Shown here in pieces: positions 19,806-29,666 of a stretch of DNA of 64,000 nucleotides. Source of the stretch: an uncultured Pelagibacteraceae bacterium (GTDB lineage Bacteria; Pseudomonadota; Alphaproteobacteria; Pelagibacterales; Pelagibacteraceae); contig CACKAJ010000002.1 of the NCBI GenBank assembly GCA_902598125.1, forward strand, positions 1 through 64,000, given 5' to 3'. A model generated the notes under the pieces. It had not been told where the DNA came from. It was given only the letters and a program-made list of their open reading frames with translations, and ran no database searches. A program made the position numbers and the translations under genes. Position 1 is the stretch's first letter, and every line of letters begins with the position of its first letter.

Positions 19806-21151
19806 TTAAATTTCCAAGTAGTCTTTTCTTTTTTATCCTCAATGATTACTCCTTTACTTGCTAGCTCAACTCTTATTTTATCAGCAAGTTTATAATCTCC
19901 TTTTTGTTTAGCGACTAATCTTTCTTTAATTTTTTTTTCAATAAATTCTTCTGAAATATCTTTATCTGCTTTTTTTAACTCTTCCCACTCATTTTTTGTT
20001 AAATCAAATAAACCAATTAATTTACAAGCACTATTAAAAAATTTTTTACTTTTTTCATCACCTTTATTTGCGTTAGCATAAAGTTCGTGAATTTTAGCAA
20101 TGAAACCAGGAGTATTTAAATCATCTAGTAACATGTCTATCTCTTTCAATGGTATTTCTTCGTTATTTTCTTCATACAATTGGTACCATTTTTCAATGGT
20201 TGCTCGTTGATTTTCTAAAAGTTTATTATTCCAATCTAGTGGTTGACTGTAGTGAGCACTTAATAATGCTAACCTAACAACTTGACCGGAATATTTTTTT
20301 GTTGCATCAGTTATTGAAATTATATTGCCTAAAGACTTTGACATCTTTTCATTATTAATGGTTACAAATCCGTTATGAACCCAATAATTTGCAAAGTTTT
20401 TGGTATTATTGTTGCAACAAGACTGGGCTATCTCATTTTCATGATGAGGAAAAATTAAATCAAGACCGCCGCCATGAATATCTAAATTTTTACCGAGGTA
20501 TTTTTCACTCATTGCTGAACATTCAAGATGCCAGCCCGGTCTACCTCTTCCCCAAGGCGACTGCCAACCAGGTTCTTTTTCATTTGAAGGCTTCCATAAA
20601 ACAAAGTCCATTGGATTTTTTTTTAGATCAGAAATTTCTATTCTACTTCCTGCCTTTAACTCATCTAAATTTTTATTTGATAATTTTCCATAATCATTAA
20701 ATTTACTTATAGCAAAAAAAACATGGTTTTTATTTTCGTAAGCAAATCCCTTTTTGATTAAAGAAGATGTCATTTCAATCATTTCTTTTACATGTTCTGT
20801 GGCTTTTGGCTCTATCGTTGGTTTTAAACAGTTTAAACTCTTGCAATTTTCATGAAAAATTTTAATCACCCTATTTGTAATTTCATTTATATCTTCTTTA
20901 TTATTTTGAGAAGCTTCTATTATCTTGTCATCTACATCAGTAATATTTCTTACGTACGTTACGTTTGATTTGTAGAGAACTTTTAAAACTCTAAATAAAA
21001 CATCAAACACTACAAGGGTTCTTGCATTACCTACATGTGGACTCTCATATACAGTTGGGCCACAAGCATATAAGGAAATCTTTTTTATATTATTTGGCTT
21101 AAATACTTCTTTTTTTCTTGTTAGAGAATTAGTTAATTTTAAGCTATTCAT
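19802..21151 (-). CDS. cysS: Cysteinyl-tRNA synthetase
   Basis: YACGPTVYESPHVGNARTLVVFDVLFRVL, GWHLECSAMSEKYLGKNLDIHGGGLDLIFPHHENEIAQS, KMSKSLGN. Confidence 0.98.
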   Translation of the reverse strand: MNSLKLTNSLTRKKEVFKPNNIKKISLYACGPTVYESPHVGNARTLVVFDVLFRVLKVLYKSNVTYVRNITDVDDKIIEASQNNKEDINEITNRVIKIFHENCKSLNCLKPTIEPKATEHVKEMIEMTSSLIKKGFAYENKNHVFFAISKFNDYGKLSNKNLDELKAGSRIEISDLKKNPMDFVLWKPSNEKEPGWQSPWGRGRPGWHLECSAMSEKYLGKNLDIHGGGLDLIFPHHENEIAQSCCNNNTKNFANYWVHNGFVTINNEKMSKSLGNIISITDATKKYSGQVVRLALLSAHYSQPLDWNNKLLENQRATIEKWYQLYEENNEEIPLKEIDMLLDDLNTPGFIAKIHELYANANKGDEKSKKFFNSACKLIGLFDLTKNEWEELKKADKDISEEFIEKKIKERLVAKQKGDYKLADKIRVELASKGVIIEDKKEKTTWKFK

Positions 21152-21881
21152 TAAATGTGCATACCGGTATCGGATTCATTTTGTGTAAATTTTTTTCTCT
21201 TATTTCTAAATATTTTTGATAGTTTGGATCGTCTTTATTTTCCATAGCCTTCTCTAAATCTGCATAGCTCATTCCAAGTTGTTCTACGTCGTTTCTTCCA
21301 TCATTCCAAAGACCATCTGTAGGTTGGGCATTAATTATTTCTTCAGACACACCAAGATGTCTGCCTAACTCCCACACTTGAGATTTGTTGCAGTCAGCTA
21401 TAGGAGAGATATCGACCCCACCATCGCCGTATTTAGTATAAAAACCAACGCCAAAATCCTCAACTTTGTTACCTGTTCCTACAACAATTCCATTATTTGC
21501 TGCTGCTACTTGGTATAAAGTTGCCATTCTCAACCTTGCTCTTGAATTTGCATACCCATGCTCATTATCAAATTTATTTAAAACTTGAGAAAATGAGTTA
21601 AAGATTTTATCCATCTCTAATAAATGGTGTTCAACATTTTTGTATTTTTGTTTTAACCATTTAGCATGTGTCAAACTTAAATCATGTTGAGATTTGATTT
21701 GTTTAATTGGCATTGTTAACACAATTGTTTTTCTACCAGTGTTTGCACATAAAGTACTAACTACAGAAGAGTCTATTCCACCCGATATTCCAACTACTAA
21801 TGATTTTGGCTTATAAGAAGCATTATTGCAATAGTTGTCTATCCAATCGGTTATTATTTTTGATCTTTTTTTTACATCCAT
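21144..21881 (-). CDS. nadE: NAD+ synthase (ammonia-dependent size)
   Basis: LVVGISGGIDSSVVSTLC; GTGNKVEDFGVGFYTKYGDGGVDISPIADCNKSQVWELGRHLG. Confidence 0.92.
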   Translation of the reverse strand: MDVKKRSKIITDWIDNYCNNASYKPKSLVVGISGGIDSSVVSTLCANTGRKTIVLTMPIKQIKSQHDLSLTHAKWLKQKYKNVEHHLLEMDKIFNSFSQVLNKFDNEHGYANSRARLRMATLYQVAAANNGIVVGTGNKVEDFGVGFYTKYGDGGVDISPIADCNKSQVWELGRHLGVSEEIINAQPTDGLWNDGRNDVEQLGMSYADLEKAMENKDDPNYQKYLEIREKNLHKMNPIPVCTFNE

Positions 21882-21934
21882 AATTAATACCTTACCTTTC
21901 TTTTAAGGTTTGGTCTTAATAATTACAATAATTA

Positions 21935-23317
21935 TTAAGACGCAGCTTGAATAATTTTATTTGATATTTTTGAATTTTTCTTAATTTCCTCAGAAATCAA
22001 GAAAGCTAATTCTAAAGCCTGGTCTGCATTTAATCTCGGATCGCAGTGAGTCCTGTATCTATTAGATAGATCTTTCTCAGAAATTTTTTGTGCTCCCCCT
22101 GTACATTCAGTTACATCTTGACCCGTCATTTCAATATGTAAACCACCAGCATAACTTTTTTCCTCTTGACTGACTGCAAAGAAGTTTTTTACCTCTTTAA
22201 GAACACTTTCAAAAGGCCTAGTTTTAAAACCTGTAGCTGCTTTAATTGTATTACCGTGCATAGGATCACAAGACCAAATTACTTTAAGACCTTCTTTTTT
22301 TATAGCACGCATTAACTTAGGTAAATATTTTTGAACATTATCAGCTCCAAATCTTGAAATTAATGTTAATCGCCCGGCTTCATTTTCAGGATTAAGAATA
22401 TTACATAAATTAACTAAGTCATCTGGTTTTAATGTAGGACCACATTTGAGACCTATAGGGTTTTTTATACCTCTACAAAATTCCACATGAGCTCCATCAG
22501 GTTGTCTTGTTCTATCACCTATCCATACGAAATGAGCTGAGGTATCATGATATTCACCAGTTGTTGAGTCTACACGTGTCATAGACTGCTCGAATGGTAA
22601 ATGTAAAGCTTCGTGTGAAGTATAAAAATTTACCGTTCTTAATCTTCTATTATTGTCAGAGTTAATTCCACAAGCTTCCATAAAAGCAAGTGAGTCACTA
22701 ATCTTATCTTCTATTTCTTTATATTTCCCTTTGGTTTTGTCTTGTATAAATCCTAAGTTCCATAAATGAACTTGTCTAAGATCAGCAAATCCTCCTTGAG
22801 AAAAAGCTCTTAATAGATTTAAAGTAGAAGCTGATTGGGAATAAGCTCTAAATAATCTTTTCGCATCTGGAATTCTAGCTTTTTCGGTAAATTCCATTCC
22901 ATTAATATTGTCTCCAAGATAACTTGGTAATTCTTTTCCATTTTTTTTTTCTGTTGGTGCGCTTCTAGGTTTCGAAAATTGCCCAGCAATCCTACCAACT
23001 TTTACAACTGGTACCGAAGCTGATGCTGTCAAAACTAAAGACATTTGTAAGAGAACTTTAAAAGTGTCTCTTATATTATCAGGATGAAATTCAGCAAAAC
23101 TCTCTGCACAATCTCCCCCTTGCAATAAAAATGCTTTACCTTCAGCAACCTCGGCTAAAGATTTTTTTAGGGATCTAGATTCTCCTGCGAAAACTAACGG
23201 AGGATATTTTTTAATTTTACTTAAAACTAAATCAAGCTCCTCTTTATCTTGATACACGGGAAGATGTTTCGCTGGGAATTTTGTCCAGCTATTTAAATTC
23301 CATTTTTTCATATTCAA
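21935..23317 (-). CDS. 3-deoxy-7-phosphoheptulonate synthase, class II
   Basis: WNLNSWTKFPAKHLPVYQD, FLLQGGDCAESFAEF, VGRIAGQFSKPRSAPTEKKNG, VWSCDPMHGNT. Confidence 0.97.
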   Translation of the reverse strand: MNMKKWNLNSWTKFPAKHLPVYQDKEELDLVLSKIKKYPPLVFAGESRSLKKSLAEVAEGKAFLLQGGDCAESFAEFHPDNIRDTFKVLLQMSLVLTASASVPVVKVGRIAGQFSKPRSAPTEKKNGKELPSYLGDNINGMEFTEKARIPDAKRLFRAYSQSASTLNLLRAFSQGGFADLRQVHLWNLGFIQDKTKGKYKEIEDKISDSLAFMEACGINSDNNRRLRTVNFYTSHEALHLPFEQSMTRVDSTTGEYHDTSAHFVWIGDRTRQPDGAHVEFCRGIKNPIGLKCGPTLKPDDLVNLCNILNPENEAGRLTLISRFGADNVQKYLPKLMRAIKKEGLKVIWSCDPMHGNTIKAATGFKTRPFESVLKEVKNFFAVSQEEKSYAGGLHIEMTGQDVTECTGGAQKISEKDLSNRYRTHCDPRLNADQALELAFLISEEIKKNSKISNKIIQAAS

Positions 23318-23374
23318 CCTGCGATATATATAGAGTATTGCTAAAAAATATTCAATACAATATTACCTTAATAT

Positions 23375-23800
23375 TTACCTATATGTTTCTACTTTGCTGT
23401 TTAATGAAATAATTTTTAATTCGATACTTAATTTTGGATATTTTTTCTTAAATAGCTTTTTAATTTTGTAAAAAGAATTTTTGTGCACTTTTGTTTCATT
23501 GATCCTCGAAAATTCTTTTTTTCCATTTATAATTTTTGCAGCACCACAATCTCGATGATTAATTACAATTAGTTTTTTTATATTGTGAAATTTAATTGAA
23601 GTATCAAAATTATCCCAAAAAGTTTTATGCCATCTTTTAAATTTATTGGCAGTAACACCTATAGCTGATCCTGCAATTGTAAAACTACTATATTTTCCAG
23701 TTAATTTTTTTTTCTTTAAATAATTGGAGACAATAGTTTGAAATCTTGGATCAATGCAAGATAGAACCATGGCTTTATATTTCGATTTAAATTTATTCAA
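23375..23800 (-). CDS. Small beta-carbonic-anhydrase-like protein
   Basis: MVLSCIDPRFQTIV and VINHRDCGAAKI motifs (Cys-x-Asp-x-Arg and His-x-x-Cys ligands) in only 141 aa. Confidence 0.65.
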   Translation of the reverse strand: MNKFKSKYKAMVLSCIDPRFQTIVSNYLKKKKLTGKYSSFTIAGSAIGVTANKFKRWHKTFWDNFDTSIKFHNIKKLIVINHRDCGAAKIINGKKEFSRINETKVHKNSFYKIKKLFKKKYPKLSIELKIISLNSKVETYR

Positions 23801-25610
23801 CTGTAACTGACTTTGCTAAATTTCTAGGTTTATCAATATCACAATTTTTTAACAACGCTACGTGATATGCTAATAGTTGTAATGGAATTGTTAATAATAA
23901 TGATGACAACAAACTATCTACTCGAGGAACTCTTAACTTAAATCTTATATTAGTACTTAATAATCTTTTGTTATTATCAGTAACAAAAAATATTTTACCT
24001 CCCCTTGCTATAACTTCTTGCATATTTGAAAGGGTTTTTTCATAATATTTATCTTTAGGTGCTAATACTATAACTGGTAAGCCTTCTTCAATTAATGCCA
24101 AGGGACCATGCTTCATTTCCCCAGCTGGGTAACCTTCGGCATGCAAATACGAAAGTTCTTTTAATTTCAAAGCTCCTTCAAGAGCTATTGGAAAAGAATT
24201 TCCTCTACCAAGGAACATTGATCCTTTTGCGTCTAAAAACTCTCTTGCCATTAATTGAATTTCATTTTCAAGCTTAAGAGTATTTTTGATCGCTATTGGA
24301 AGTTTTTGTAAATTTTCTAAATTAGTATCATAAGTCTTTTTGTTTATGTCTCCCCTTAAAATAGAAAGTTTCAGAGAAAGAATATAAAGAACTATTAATT
24401 GACCTAGAAAAGCTTTAGTTGAGGCAACACCAATCTCTGGGCCAGCATGAATAGGTAGAACCCAATCACTATTTCTAGCAATAGTGCTTTCAATTACATT
24501 AACAATTGAACAAGTTTTAACTTTATTTTTTTTACATATATCTAAAGCAGCTGCTGTATCTGCAGTTTCACCGGATTGAGAAACAAAAATATATAAATTA
24601 TTAAAATCAAATTTTAAATTTCGGTATCTAAATTCTGAAGCTATATCTATTTCGACATCAATAGTTGTTAATTCTTCTAACCAATATTTCGCTACTAAAC
24701 ATGAATGGTAAGCTGTTCCACAACCAATTAATATTATTTTATTTATTTTTTTTGGATTAATTGGAAAATTAAAAATGTTAATATCTTTTTTTAAGCTGTC
24801 AGTATATTCATTAATGCATTTTTTAATTGTACTTGATTGTTCAAAAATTTCTTTCGACATAAAGTTTTTATAATCTCCTTTATCAGAGTCATTTTCATCA
24901 TCTGATACTGTATAAATTTTTTTATTAATCTTTTTTTTATTTTTGTCATAAAAATCAACTTGATTTTTGGTTAACATGCATAACTCACCATCATCTAAAT
25001 ATGAAATTTTATTAGTCATAGATTTCAGTGCATATGAGTCTGAACCTAAAAAGTTTTCTTTATTAGAATAACCAACTGCTAAAGGGCTGCCCCTTCTAGC
25101 ACCAATAATAATATCAGAGAAGTTTTTAAATATAATTCCTAAAGCAAAACTACCTTTCAATTCTGCTAAAGTTTTAAATACTGCTTCCAAAGGTTTTGTA
25201 TTTCGTAAAAATTGTGTTACTAAAACAGTAATTACCTCTGTATCAGTCTGTGATTTGAATTTAAAACCTTGCGACTCCAAATTTTTTTTTAATTCATCTG
25301 AATTTTCAATTATTCCATTATGAACAACTGAAACTTCTTCTGAGGAATGTGGATGCGCATTAACTATATTGGGTATACCATGAGTGGCCCATCTAACATG
25401 ACCAATACCTATATTTCCGTCTGAAGGATTTTTAAATAAAATTTTTTCAAGCTCTTCTACTCTTCCAGAACATTTTTTTTCATCTATTAAATTATTACTC
25501 AAAGTTGCTAAACCAGCAGAGTCATATCCTCTATACTCTAGTTTTTTCAAAGAGTTGATTATATTAATTGAAACAGGTTTGTTACTTGCGATTCCAATAA
25601 TTCCGCACAT
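23793..25610 (-). CDS. glmS: Glutamine-fructose-6-phosphate aminotransferase (isomerizing)
   Basis: MCGIIGIASNKPVSINIINSLKKLEYRGYDSAGLA; two SIS domains; C-terminal PRNLAKSVTVE. Confidence 0.97.
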   Translation of the reverse strand: MCGIIGIASNKPVSINIINSLKKLEYRGYDSAGLATLSNNLIDEKKCSGRVEELEKILFKNPSDGNIGIGHVRWATHGIPNIVNAHPHSSEEVSVVHNGIIENSDELKKNLESQGFKFKSQTDTEVITVLVTQFLRNTKPLEAVFKTLAELKGSFALGIIFKNFSDIIIGARRGSPLAVGYSNKENFLGSDSYALKSMTNKISYLDDGELCMLTKNQVDFYDKNKKKINKKIYTVSDDENDSDKGDYKNFMSKEIFEQSSTIKKCINEYTDSLKKDINIFNFPINPKKINKIILIGCGTAYHSCLVAKYWLEELTTIDVEIDIASEFRYRNLKFDFNNLYIFVSQSGETADTAAALDICKKNKVKTCSIVNVIESTIARNSDWVLPIHAGPEIGVASTKAFLGQLIVLYILSLKLSILRGDINKKTYDTNLENLQKLPIAIKNTLKLENEIQLMAREFLDAKGSMFLGRGNSFPIALEGALKLKELSYLHAEGYPAGEMKHGPLALIEEGLPVIVLAPKDKYYEKTLSNMQEVIARGGKIFFVTDNNKRLLSTNIRFKLRVPRVDSLLSSLLLTIPLQLLAYHVALLKNCDIDKPRNLAKSVTVE

Positions 25611-26248
25611 TATTTTTTCTTTCTTTTATAATTTTTAATTTCAAGTTGAGGAGCTCTTGTAATAGCTAGTGACTTTTCTTTTACATTTTTGGTAATTACT
25701 GAACCAGCGCCTACAATACTATTTTTGTGCACACTAACTGGTGCAATTAAGGAAGCGTTTGATCCTATGAAAACATTATCAGATATTTTTGTTTTCGATT
25801 TTTTAACTCCATCATAGTTACAAGTAATAGTGCCTGCTCCTACATTTGAATTTTTACCAATAAAGGTATCACCAATATATGAAAGGTGATTTACTTTCGT
25901 ATAATCATTTATATAAGATTTCTTGGTTTCTACAAAATTTCCAATTTTAGTATTTTTTTTTAATATTGTCCCAGATCTAAGCCTTGCATATGGTCCGACT
26001 GTTACATTTTTTTCAATTTTAGTTCCTTCGACATGACTAAAAGATTTAATACACGAATTGTCTCCAACTTTTACTTTTGGACCAAAAACAACATATGGCT
26101 CAACGGTTACGTTTTTTCCAAAGGAGGTATCTTGTGATAAATAAATTGTCTCAGGTGCAATTAAATTAACACCTTTAGCTAACGCTTTATTCCTTAGAAT
26201 TTCTTGTGAAAGCCTATAAGAATTTGCTTTATTTAACATTTTATTCAT
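25610..26248 (-). CDS. GlmU C-terminal (left-handed beta-helix acetyltransferase) domain only
   Basis: NKALAKGVNLIAPETIYLSQDTSFGKNVTVEPYVVFGPKVKVGDN..., ETKKSYINDYTKVNHLSYIGDTFIGKNSNVGAGTITCNYDGVKKSKTKISDNVFIGSNASLIAPV; lacks the N-terminal uridylyltransferase domain. Confidence 0.85.
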   Translation of the reverse strand: MNKMLNKANSYRLSQEILRNKALAKGVNLIAPETIYLSQDTSFGKNVTVEPYVVFGPKVKVGDNSCIKSFSHVEGTKIEKNVTVGPYARLRSGTILKKNTKIGNFVETKKSYINDYTKVNHLSYIGDTFIGKNSNVGAGTITCNYDGVKKSKTKISDNVFIGSNASLIAPVSVHKNSIVGAGSVITKNVKEKSLAITRAPQLEIKNYKRKKK

Positions 26249-26339
26249 AATTTATTTCAATTGTTTAATATAATAAATTTATTAGAAAAATGATTCACAT
26301 AATATTACTTTATAATACTTATTTAAAATCATAAAATTT

Positions 26340-28370
26340 ATGAAAAAAAAATTATTTAAATATTCATTCATTATAATATCACTTTTATTTTTTTTATTGA
26401 TTTATGAGATAACTGCCGTTTCTACTAAAATTATAAATAGAGGGGTTATAAGTTTTGATATTAATAACGCTAGAAATCCTCAAATTAAAAAGATATTAAG
26501 AACAATCGATAGCGCTTATACAGCTTTTTTATTAAAATTTGATACAAAGACTAAATCATATTATCTAAATGAAGATGATAGAGACAATGAGCCTAGTGAA
26601 AAAATAATTAATAAAACAAAAAAATTTTCTACTCACTTATATCCAAAACAAAATAATGGTAAATTTTGGCATAGAAACTATGGAAACAGTGCATCAAATA
26701 GATTTTCAAGTCTTAAACTTATTAATAAAGAAAATCTCAATGACCTGGGTTTAGCTTGGGATTATGAAATAAGTGGTGAACTTTTTAATGACATTCAGTC
26801 AAACGTGATAGTTGCTGAAGAAAAAATATTTATACCAAGCTATAATAAAAAAATTATCGCATTAAATGCAAAAACAGGAAATACTATTTGGGAATTAAAT
26901 TTAGACGATTATGCACCAAGAAGAGGCATGGTTTATTTTCAAGGAAATCCAAATCAAAAAGCAAAATTATTTTTTCCATCTTATAAAAACTTAGTAGCAA
27001 TTAATGCTAGTGATGGAACTTATGTTAAAAATTTTGGAAATAATGGTGTTGTTAAATTAAAAAGACCATCAGTCACAGCTCCTGCAATTTTCGAAAATAA
27101 TTTGATTATTACAACTTCGGAACCTGCCGTTGAAATTTATAATTTAAACAATGGCAGACAAGAGTGGAAGTTTTTATTAATGAAAAAACAAGAAAAAAGT
27201 AGAAATGGAGGAAAAAGATATGATTATTCCGGTGGGAATCCTTGGGGCGGTTTTTCTTTAGATGAAGTAAGAGGAATAGCATATATAACAACTGGTAATG
27301 CTGGCAGATATTTTAATGGTGTAAATAGACCAGGAAAAAACAATTATGCCAATTCAATTATTGCTTTAGATATTAGAAATAAAAAAAAATTATGGGATTT
27401 TCAAGAAGTACGGCATGATATTTGGAACCTTGATATTCCTGCTCCACCTATATTGGGATCAATAACTAGAAATAATAAAAAAGTTGATGTCGTTATAGCT
27501 GTCACAAAGTTAGGAAACACAATTATTTTAGATAGAATTAACGGAAAGCCATTATATGATATCCATCTTAAAAAAGCTCCTCGATCAAATATTCCTGGAG
27601 AAAAAACTAATTTCTATCAACCTAATATAAGAACTCCTGAGCCATTTGCAAAGAATGTTTTTAATCTTAACGAAGTTACTAATATAAATGAAAAAAATCA
27701 GAAATATATTTTAAATAAAATTAAAAATTATAAATATGGTTTTTTTGAACCTTATGAATTAGGAAAAAAAAATATTCAATTTAATTTTCATGGAGGTGCT
27801 GAATGGCCCGGCGGTTCATACAACATAAAAGATGGATTTTTATATATTACTTCATCTAATATAGCTTGGGAAACTGAAGTAACTCAAAACGAGAATAATA
27901 GTAAATTTAAACTACCACTCTATTATAAATATAATAGTAAATTCAAAAGATTAAAAGATAATGAAGGTTACCCTGGCTCAAAACCTCCTTGGGGAACTAT
28001 TACAGCTATAAATTTAAATAATGGGAAGATAAAATGGCAAATTCCTTTTGGAGAATATGAAGAGTTAACAAAGAAAGGGATCCCTATAACTGGAACAGAA
28101 AACTATAGTGGATTAACTGGGACCGAGTCAGGGTTGTTGCTTGCTACAGGAACACTTGATAAAAAATTTAGAATTTTTGATACCGAAGATGGGAAAGAGT
28201 TGTGGTCATATAAATTACCATTTATAGGTTCAAGTCCTCCAATCACTTATCAAATTGATGACGAGCAATATATATTAATTAATGCTACAGGTAGTTTTTC
28301 TTTAAAAAAAGGATATCCCTCATTAGTAGAATTCGGTAATAAAATATTAGTTTTTAAAATTAAAAAATGA
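26340..28370 (+). CDS. Membrane-anchored PQQ-type quinoprotein dehydrogenase (glucose/alcohol dehydrogenase-like beta-propeller)
   Basis: N-terminal TM/signal segment; repeats such as KIIALNAKTGNTIWELN, SIIALDIRNKKKLWDFQEVRHDIWNLDIPAPPIL, GNPWGGFSLDEVRGIAYITTGNAGR. Confidence 0.8.
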   Translation: MKKKLFKYSFIIISLLFFLLIYEITAVSTKIINRGVISFDINNARNPQIKKILRTIDSAYTAFLLKFDTKTKSYYLNEDDRDNEPSEKIINKTKKFSTHLYPKQNNGKFWHRNYGNSASNRFSSLKLINKENLNDLGLAWDYEISGELFNDIQSNVIVAEEKIFIPSYNKKIIALNAKTGNTIWELNLDDYAPRRGMVYFQGNPNQKAKLFFPSYKNLVAINASDGTYVKNFGNNGVVKLKRPSVTAPAIFENNLIITTSEPAVEIYNLNNGRQEWKFLLMKKQEKSRNGGKRYDYSGGNPWGGFSLDEVRGIAYITTGNAGRYFNGVNRPGKNNYANSIIALDIRNKKKLWDFQEVRHDIWNLDIPAPPILGSITRNNKKVDVVIAVTKLGNTIILDRINGKPLYDIHLKKAPRSNIPGEKTNFYQPNIRTPEPFAKNVFNLNEVTNINEKNQKYILNKIKNYKYGFFEPYELGKKNIQFNFHGGAEWPGGSYNIKDGFLYITSSNIAWETEVTQNENNSKFKLPLYYKYNSKFKRLKDNEGYPGSKPPWGTITAINLNNGKIKWQIPFGEYEELTKKGIPITGTENYSGLTGTESGLLLATGTLDKKFRIFDTEDGKELWSYKLPFIGSSPPITYQIDDEQYILINATGSFSLKKGYPSLVEFGNKILVFKIKK

Positions 28371-29029
28371 AAAATGTTTTAACAATTCTTTTTGATTTAG
28401 ATGGGACTATAGTCAATACGGCCCCCGATTTAATGGCGGCTCACAACCATGTAATGAAAAAATTTGGTCATGCTGAGAAAAAATTATCTGATATAAAATC
28501 TTTAGCAGGTAAAGGTGCATGGGTAATGATGCAAAGGTCATTTAAGGAAGAAATAAAAGATGAAAATATTAAAAAAGAAATGACAAAAGAGTTTTTAGAT
28601 TATTATGCAAAAAATATAGATAATCATAGTCAACCTCTAAAAGGATCCATTGATTTTTTTAATTGGGCAAAAAATAAAAATATTTCTATGGGCGTGTGTA
28701 CAAATAAACAAGAAAAATTAGCTATAGATCTTTTAAAAAAGTTAAAATTGTATGAGTATTTTGAATATGTTGCTGGTTGTGACACGTTTGCATTTAATAA
28801 ACCTGATCCAAGACATTTGACTGATGTTGTTGAAATCATTGGTGGAGATTTAAAAAAAACAATAATGGTTGGAGATAGTGAAGTTGATGCCAACTCAGCT
28901 TATAATGCTAAAGTGCCATTTATACTCGTTAAAGATGGTTACACAGAAAAATCTGAAAGGGATATTAAACACGACGAATTAATTAGTGACTTTATAGGTT
29001 TTGAAAAAATAATAGAAAAATATTTATGA
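28367..29029 (+). CDS. gph: HAD-superfamily phosphoglycolate phosphatase-like
   Basis: TILFDLDGTIVNTAPDLMAAHN; GVCTNKQEKLA; KPDPRHL; MVGDSEVDANSAYNAKVPFILVKDGYTE. Confidence 0.82.
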   Translation: MKNVLTILFDLDGTIVNTAPDLMAAHNHVMKKFGHAEKKLSDIKSLAGKGAWVMMQRSFKEEIKDENIKKEMTKEFLDYYAKNIDNHSQPLKGSIDFFNWAKNKNISMGVCTNKQEKLAIDLLKKLKLYEYFEYVAGCDTFAFNKPDPRHLTDVVEIIGGDLKKTIMVGDSEVDANSAYNAKVPFILVKDGYTEKSERDIKHDELISDFIGFEKIIEKYL

Positions 29030-29625
29030 TTTCGTTTGCTCTATTTTCAGCATTATCCGCTTTCTATTTTACTATGTTTTTTACACCAGGTCCCAATAAC
29101 GCGATGCTTACAGCATCAGGAATGAAATTTGGTTTTGTAAGAACCTTGCCTCATTTAATTGGAATTCCTTTAGGTCATATTTTACAAATCGGATTGACTT
29201 GTTTTGGTTTGGCAAATCTATTTTTACTTTATCCTCAAGTTCAATTTTATATGAAAATTTTATGTTTCATTTATTTAGTTTATTTAGGATGGAAAATGAT
29301 TGGCTCGTTTAGTATGGTTCAAAAAGAGTCAGGCAGACCTTTAAGATTTTATGAAGCTTCATTATTTCAATTTATAAATCCAAAAGCTTGGTCAATTGCT
29401 GTTACAGTTGCTTCAGGTTTTTTTCCTACTAATGAGAATATTTTTATTGGAGTTGCATTTGTAACAATTACAGCTGCAATAATATGTTTTCCAACGATAA
29501 GTTTGTGGGCATTATTTGGAAGTGGTTTAAGAAGATTTGTAACAGACGTAAAAATAAAAAAAATTATCGAATATTTACTAGCTGTTTTATTAGTTTTAAC
29601 TGGATTATTTATACTACTTAAATAA
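29026..29625 (+). CDS. LysE/RhtB family amino-acid exporter
   Basis: FFTPGPNNAMLTASGMKFGFVRTLPHLIGIPLGH; multi-TM; QFINPKAWSIAV. Confidence 0.88.
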   Translation: MISFALFSALSAFYFTMFFTPGPNNAMLTASGMKFGFVRTLPHLIGIPLGHILQIGLTCFGLANLFLLYPQVQFYMKILCFIYLVYLGWKMIGSFSMVQKESGRPLRFYEASLFQFINPKAWSIAVTVASGFFPTNENIFIGVAFVTITAAIICFPTISLWALFGSGLRRFVTDVKIKKIIEYLLAVLLVLTGLFILLK

Positions 29626-29666
29626 TCTTTGATTTTTAGATCTTGCTCTAATATAAATCCTCTCGA

